A DNA stretch of 27,778 nt from a virus. Shown here one piece after another: positions 23,826 to 27,778 of the stretch (within the stretch, counting starts at the first letter, position 1; each line of letters opens with the position of its first letter). The notes beneath the pieces were generated by a model that did no database searches, was not told where the DNA came from, and saw only the letters and a list, made by a program, of their open reading frames with translations. The DNA is taken from positions 1 to 27,778 of the IMG/VR virus record IMGVR_UViG_3300050821_013875. One strand, written 5' to 3'. A program made the position numbers and the translations under genes.

Positions 23826-26800
23826 TGCTCCACGATCTCTACGCGGAGGGCGCTGCCGCCGCGGCCGGCATCCTGCGCGACGTCTACAAGGTCGACGTCT
23901 ACAAGGCGCTCGATCCGCTGAAGCACGACGACTTCGCGAAGATCACGCGGCATCTCGCGAAGGATCTGAAGGGGCTCGCGCTGCCGGTCGAGGCGAAGGC
24001 GCTGAAGCACGCCGTCGAGATGCTCGACGTCGACTGGCACGGCATCTCGATGGAGGCGCGCGGCGCCGTCGTCGCCGAGGCGCAGAAGTACATCAGCGAT
24101 ATCGGCCCGCACGTGATGCCCGCCCTCGAGCAGAAGCTCTCGGTGTTCGCGAAGGATCTCGGTGCGACGACCAAGAAGAACACCGTGCTCGCGCACGACC
24201 TCAAGATCTCGACGTCGTTGAACGCGACCGACGAGCGGATCATGAAGTTCGCCGCCGACAGCCAAGGGCACTACGTGCGCGACGCCTTCGGCAAGCGCGC
24301 AGACGAAGCGGGGGACACGGCGCGCTTCATCGTGTCGTCCGGGCTCGAGGACGGGCTCGGGAGCGCCGACATCTCGGCGAAGCTGAGCAAGTACCTGGGC
24401 GACAAACTCGGCCGCACCGACTCCTACTGGACGACGATCGCGATGGTCTTCGCGAACCGCGCGCGCACGAGCGTGCAGCTCTTCGCGTTCGCCGAGGCCG
24501 GGATCGAGACGTACACCTGGGAGAGCGTGCTCGACGAGGTGACGAGCCTGCAGTGCCGGTTCATGCACGGCCGTCAGTTCTCCGTTGGCGGCGCCGTGCA
24601 GAGCATCCACGCGGTCGAGGACGGAGGTCCCGAGTCGATCAAGCTCGAGGCGCCGTTCCTCAACGTGTCGGGGAACAGGCTCTACGCCCAGATCGGAGAC
24701 GGCCCGACCGGGCAGCTCACGGTCGCGCAGTCGATCGAGAGCGCTGTCGGGCAGAAGGACAAGATCGGCACGTTCTCGAGCACGCACACCGACAAGGATC
24801 TCGAGAACCTCGGCATCCGCATGCCGCCCCTTCACGGGCGGTGCCGGAGCACCGTGATCCCGGCGATCGCGCCTCTCTCTCCCGCTGCGCCGCCGCCCCC
24901 CGAGCCCCCGCCGAAGGTCACGCCTGCGCAGGCCAAGCAGCAAGCCCTGAAGCTCCTCGACGACTCGAGCTTCAACCAGCTTACGGACGTCGAGCTCGTG
25001 TTCCCGAACGACCACCTCCCGTTCGACGTGAGCGCGCTCGCGACGGGCAAGGGCGCGACGTTCGAGGAGCTCGTCGAGGCGAACAAGATCTCGAAGAAGC
25101 CGAAGCTCGACGAGCTCGTCCCGACGGTCTCGCATCTTCCTCAGCAGCCGATCGAAGAGTTCATCAAGAGCCCGAAGAAGCTCGACGCCGCGGCTAAGCC
25201 GCTCGTCGTGAAGAAGAACGGGATGATGTTCATCGGCTCGGGTCACGAGGCGCTCGCCGCGCAAAAGCTCCTCGGCCAGAAGACCGCGTACGTCGACTTC
25301 GTCGACTTCGACAAGCCGCTCAAGGTCCCGGCCGTGGCGGCGCACGCGATCCCCGCGACGCCTCCGGCTACGCCTGCCGCATCTTCGCTGCTGACGAACC
25401 CGCACATGTCGGTCGTGTGGGGCAAGGACGCGAAGCACGAAGACGAGATCCTGCACGGGGTGAAGTTCTCGCCGGCGGCGCCGAAGGAATGGGACAAGAT
25501 CAAGGACGTCGACGTCAAAGAGCCGAAGCTGCCCGATCTGAAGCCGGGTACGAAGCGCTCGAGCGGCGTCGTAATCGTCGAGGACGACGGACGCGTGTGG
25601 CTCGTCGAGCCGAAGGACCACTTCGGCGGATATGAGCAGACCTTCCCGAAGGGCAAGGTCGATGCGGGGCTCTCCCTGCAACAGAATGCGCTCAAGGAGG
25701 CGTTCGAGGAGAGCGGGCTCGACGTCGATATCACGGGCTACCTCTGCGACGCCGAGGGTACGACGTCGAACACGCGCTATTACGTCGGGCGCCGCCGCGG
25801 AGGTGCGCCGTGGAAAGCGCACTGGGAGAGCTCGACCGTGCGTCTCGTGCCGCCCGAAGAGGCGGAGCTCTTGCTGAACACGAAGCGCGACAAGGAGACT
25901 CTCGAGAAGCTCAAGGAGTACATGAAGCCGAAGGTCGACGCGAGCGTCGTACTTGGCACGAAGCTCGGGTCGCAGCAGGGCTCGAACGAGGGCGGCTTCT
26001 ACCGCGGCACCGACGGCATCGAGCGATACGTCAAGTTCTACAAGGACGCGGGCCAAGCTCCGGCTGAGCACCTCGCGAACAACATCTACAACGATCTCGG
26101 TCATGCCGCGCCGAAGAGCAACGTCTTCGAGCACAACGGTAAGCAGGCGTACGCGAGCGAGATCATCAAGGACGTGAAGACGCTCGGCAGCGTCGGGCTC
26201 ACGAAGGAAAACGCGCGCGAAGCCATGAAGGGCTTCGTCGCCGACGTGCTCGTCGGGAACTGGGACGCGGCCGGGCAGTCGCTCGACAACATGGTCGTTG
26301 GCCCTGGCGGGAATATCATCCGCATCGACAACGGCGGATCCTTCCTCATGCGCGCCAAGAATGGCCGCAAGGACACCTCGCTGCTCAACAAGATCACGGA
26401 ATGGGAAGGCTTCTTCGACGCGAGCACGAACGCTCAATACAAGAGCGTAGCGAAGGCGGCCGGATACAACAGCGCCGCCGACATGGCGAAGGACCATCTC
26501 AACAGCGAGATCGAAAAGGTGCTCTCGCTCCGCGACGCGCACGGCGGATGGCACGGCTACGTCAGCAAGATCGCGCCCGGCCTTCCGCTCGACGACAAGC
26601 GCGCAATCGTCGAGATGCTCGAGCACCGCACGGCCTTGCTCGAAGCCAAGATCGAGCGTCCGAAGATCGAGCGCAAGCCGGGGGTGAAGATCTCGATCAA
26701 CATCTTCGACAGCGCGGATCCGGTTGCCGTGAAGGCGAGCGCGCTCATCAACAAGAGGATGGGCAAGGAGTATTACGAGAAGAACATCTATGGCAAGGCG

Positions 26801-27445
26801 GGCATCGGAGTGGACGACGCACGCGAGGCCATGAAGATCACGAGTCGATGGACTGGTGAATTCCGACTCGGAAGCATGCATCAGAGCGTCTACAAGGGCA
26901 GCGCTCGCGCCATGCTCAAGAAGCCTGGTTCGGGCGGCAGCACCGAGAAGGTCGTCGAGAAGATGGTGCTCACGCGCGAAGCGCGATGGCGAGCTTTCCT
27001 CGACGAGGCTGGCGCCAAGAGCGCGGCCGTGCCGACGCATCTGCGCGTCATGCGCGGCATGGGAGGGCGCGAGTACGTGCTCGACGTGGCGAAGGCGTGG
27101 AAGGACGACACGAAGACGCACGCGACGCTTCAGTCGCACGAGGTCGCGTCGTGGTCGTGGAGCAAGAAGAAGGCGGATGAGTTCCGCGGCGACACCGGCG
27201 TGCGGTATCACTGGGATGCGCCGCTCGAGCACACGGTCTTCGATCAGGCGACCGACGACTCTTCATTCCAGAGTTCCTTCCATCACGAGCACGAGGTCAT
27301 CGCTGGCCCTGGGCATGACAAGGGACTTGATCTCCCGAAGGAGGAACAGGTCGTCGCGCTGGACGGCGTGGAGTACGAGTACAAGGACCGTGCTAAGCTG
27401 TTCGAGGCTCTGAAGAAGGCGGGCGAGCCGGGATGGCGGCGATGA
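23822..27445 (+). CDS. Minor head protein fused to ParB-like, Nudix, kinase-like and ADP-ribosyltransferase domains
   Basis: The product is 1207 aa. Residues 1-350: SPP1 gp7/Mu F-like head morphogenesis part, with LQCRFMHGRQF (C245) and PPLHGRCRSTVIP (about 336-348). Residues 350-370: Pro-rich linker. About 415-505: ParB-like segment (KLDELVPT, PLVVKKNGMMFIGSGHEALA, H475). About 577-690: Nudix domain, box at 611-633 (GKVDAGLSL through EAFEESGL), E629 and E630 present, first Glu replaced by Leu617. About 705-950: kinase-like/HipA-type fold, with a Lys near 737 (RYVKFYK), NWD (813-815), D822-N823 and RIDNGG (D836). About 960-1200: ADP-ribosyltransferase with R1078, SWSWS (1110-1114) and E1156-H-E1158. 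This order suggests a capsid-packaged, injected polyvalent effector protein. An ATG at 23825 is a near-equal start. It overlaps the next gene by ATGA. Confidence 0.85.
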   Translation: MMLHDLYAEGAAAAAGILRDVYKVDVYKALDPLKHDDFAKITRHLAKDLKGLALPVEAKALKHAVEMLDVDWHGISMEARGAVVAEAQKYISDIGPHVMPALEQKLSVFAKDLGATTKKNTVLAHDLKISTSLNATDERIMKFAADSQGHYVRDAFGKRADEAGDTARFIVSSGLEDGLGSADISAKLSKYLGDKLGRTDSYWTTIAMVFANRARTSVQLFAFAEAGIETYTWESVLDEVTSLQCRFMHGRQFSVGGAVQSIHAVEDGGPESIKLEAPFLNVSGNRLYAQIGDGPTGQLTVAQSIESAVGQKDKIGTFSSTHTDKDLENLGIRMPPLHGRCRSTVIPAIAPLSPAAPPPPEPPPKVTPAQAKQQALKLLDDSSFNQLTDVELVFPNDHLPFDVSALATGKGATFEELVEANKISKKPKLDELVPTVSHLPQQPIEEFIKSPKKLDAAAKPLVVKKNGMMFIGSGHEALAAQKLLGQKTAYVDFVDFDKPLKVPAVAAHAIPATPPATPAASSLLTNPHMSVVWGKDAKHEDEILHGVKFSPAAPKEWDKIKDVDVKEPKLPDLKPGTKRSSGVVIVEDDGRVWLVEPKDHFGGYEQTFPKGKVDAGLSLQQNALKEAFEESGLDVDITGYLCDAEGTTSNTRYYVGRRRGGAPWKAHWESSTVRLVPPEEAELLLNTKRDKETLEKLKEYMKPKVDASVVLGTKLGSQQGSNEGGFYRGTDGIERYVKFYKDAGQAPAEHLANNIYNDLGHAAPKSNVFEHNGKQAYASEIIKDVKTLGSVGLTKENAREAMKGFVADVLVGNWDAAGQSLDNMVVGPGGNIIRIDNGGSFLMRAKNGRKDTSLLNKITEWEGFFDASTNAQYKSVAKAAGYNSAADMAKDHLNSEIEKVLSLRDAHGGWHGYVSKIAPGLPLDDKRAIVEMLEHRTALLEAKIERPKIERKPGVKISINIFDSADPVAVKASALINKRMGKEYYEKNIYGKAGIGVDDAREAMKITSRWTGEFRLGSMHQSVYKGSARAMLKKPGSGGSTEKVVEKMVLTREARWRAFLDEAGAKSAAVPTHLRVMRGMGGREYVLDVAKAWKDDTKTHATLQSHEVASWSWSKKKADEFRGDTGVRYHWDAPLEHTVFDQATDDSSFQSSFHHEHEVIAGPGHDKGLDLPKEEQVVALDGVEYEYKDRAKLFEALKKAGEPGWRR

Positions 27446-27687
27446 AGCGAGACGAGCTGCGGTCACTCGGGTGGGACGACGACGAGCTCGTCGACAAGTA
27501 CGCGGAGGTCTTCGGCGTGCGCCCCGGGCTCGATGGCAGCGACGACGATCGCGTCATGAAGCTCCGTCGGCGCGTCTTCGATGAGCTGCAGCTGCGCCTT
27601 TCCGGGAAGGTCTTCACGGACACGAAGGGCGCCAAGGTGGGCCCCTTCGCGCTCGACGCTCCGGACCTGCACAGGCCGAGCTCGTAG
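27442..27687 (+). CDS. Small hypothetical protein after the effector gene
   Basis: The product is 81 aa from the ATG overlapping the previous stop (ATGA). An in-frame ATG at 27433 would add three residues. It has an acidic helical start (WDDDELVDKYAEVFGVRPGL), a polar middle and a short Pro/Ser end. No family is recognised. Its tight coupling to the multi-domain effector makes it a candidate partner, chaperone or immunity-type protein, which is inference from position only. Confidence 0.5.
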   Translation: MKRDELRSLGWDDDELVDKYAEVFGVRPGLDGSDDDRVMKLRRRVFDELQLRLSGKVFTDTKGAKVGPFALDAPDLHRPSS

Positions 27688-27707
27688 ACCAGGGCGCCCC
27701 CTCGCAG

Positions 27708-27713
27708 TAGCCT
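27708..27713 (+). promoter_or_regulatory. TANNNT box 8 bases before the last ATG
   Basis: TAGCCT with an 8-base gap to the ATG at 27722, identical in sequence and spacing to the box before 18149. No -35 box is evident. The G-rich CCGGGGAG between box and ATG could instead serve as a ribosome binding site. Confidence 0.3.
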
Positions 27714-27721
27714 CCGGGGAG

Positions 27722-27778
27722 ATGGCAGCGTTCGCTCAGCTCGTCGCCGCGGATCAAGTCGGCCGTGTCACGCTCACG
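27722..27778 (+). CDS. Start of a gene cut by the right edge
   Basis: 19 codons (AAFAQLVAADQVGRVTLT) from an ATG, open to the end of the window. The start is preceded by CCGGGGAG, a possible ribosome binding site, and by a TAGCCT box. The short segment is too small to assign; by position after the minor head gene a head-assembly protein would be expected. Confidence 0.5.
   Translation, partial: MAAFAQLVAADQVGRVTLT

Noticed and set aside
23816-27232. Very long minus-strand open frame opposite the multi-domain head gene
   Set aside because: It is rich in Arg, His and Leu without any domain and mirrors the third-position G/C bias of the plus-strand gene, whose domains are clear. The same applies to long minus-strand frames at 3118-4389, 4109-5278, 8515-9852 and 21421-23400.

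Overview
The window is a GC-rich stretch of a tailed-phage or prophage genome. Almost every gene lies on the plus strand, most pairs overlap by 4 bases (ATGA or GTGA), and no cellular housekeeping gene is visible. The recognisable virion genes are a Mu gp28-like large terminase, a PBSX/HK97-type portal and an SPP1 gp7/Mu F-like minor head protein. The codon bias towards G/C in third positions points to a high-GC host. Myxococcota (Polyangia) would fit, but that is a guess from style only.

Layout. 1-2060: RuvC-like resolvase (cut by the left edge), deoxynucleoside monophosphate kinase, and an HTH plus coiled-coil protein that could be a small terminase. 2061-2537: a non-coding control region with three exact 13-bp repeats, a C-rich tract with strong G-quadruplex potential on the minus strand, and two inverted copies of a 15-bp operator-like element; the right-hand copy overlaps a good promoter. 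2538-8566: a train of small unrecognised genes, with one short minus-strand membrane-protein gene at 6902-7063 and a second operator-type promoter at 7121. 8563-12493: a UvrD-like helicase split by a 277-residue intein, a MazG-like pyrophosphohydrolase, and small unknowns including one probable frameshift. 12516-17250: beta-rich virion genes (tail or fibre type), ending in a 523-residue Ala/Ser protein built on a 20-residue repeat. 17361-18095: a minimal tyrosine recombinase on the minus strand with its own terminator and a promoter of the same operator family. 18149-19701: a small virion protein and a probable beta-helix tailspike. 19704-27778: packaging and head genes.

The most striking gene is 23822-27445. 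A minor head protein is fused in one 1207-residue chain to a ParB-like segment, a Nudix domain, a kinase-like (HipA-type) domain and an ADP-ribosyltransferase with an R / SWS / ExE signature. This is the architecture expected of a polyvalent protein that rides in the capsid and enters the cell with the DNA, comparable in idea to the virion ADP-ribosyltransferase Alt of phage T4.

The second striking signal is regulatory. A TTGAC-N5-GTCAA palindrome covers the -35 box of the early-gene promoter (2503) and of the integrase promoter (18095, minus strand), with an imperfect copy before 7162 and a half-type copy at 2249. At the two best sites the start codon lies 6-7 bases after the -10 box, so these messages should be leaderless. 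This suggests one phage repressor or activator controls early genes and integrase together. No gene for that regulator is evident here.
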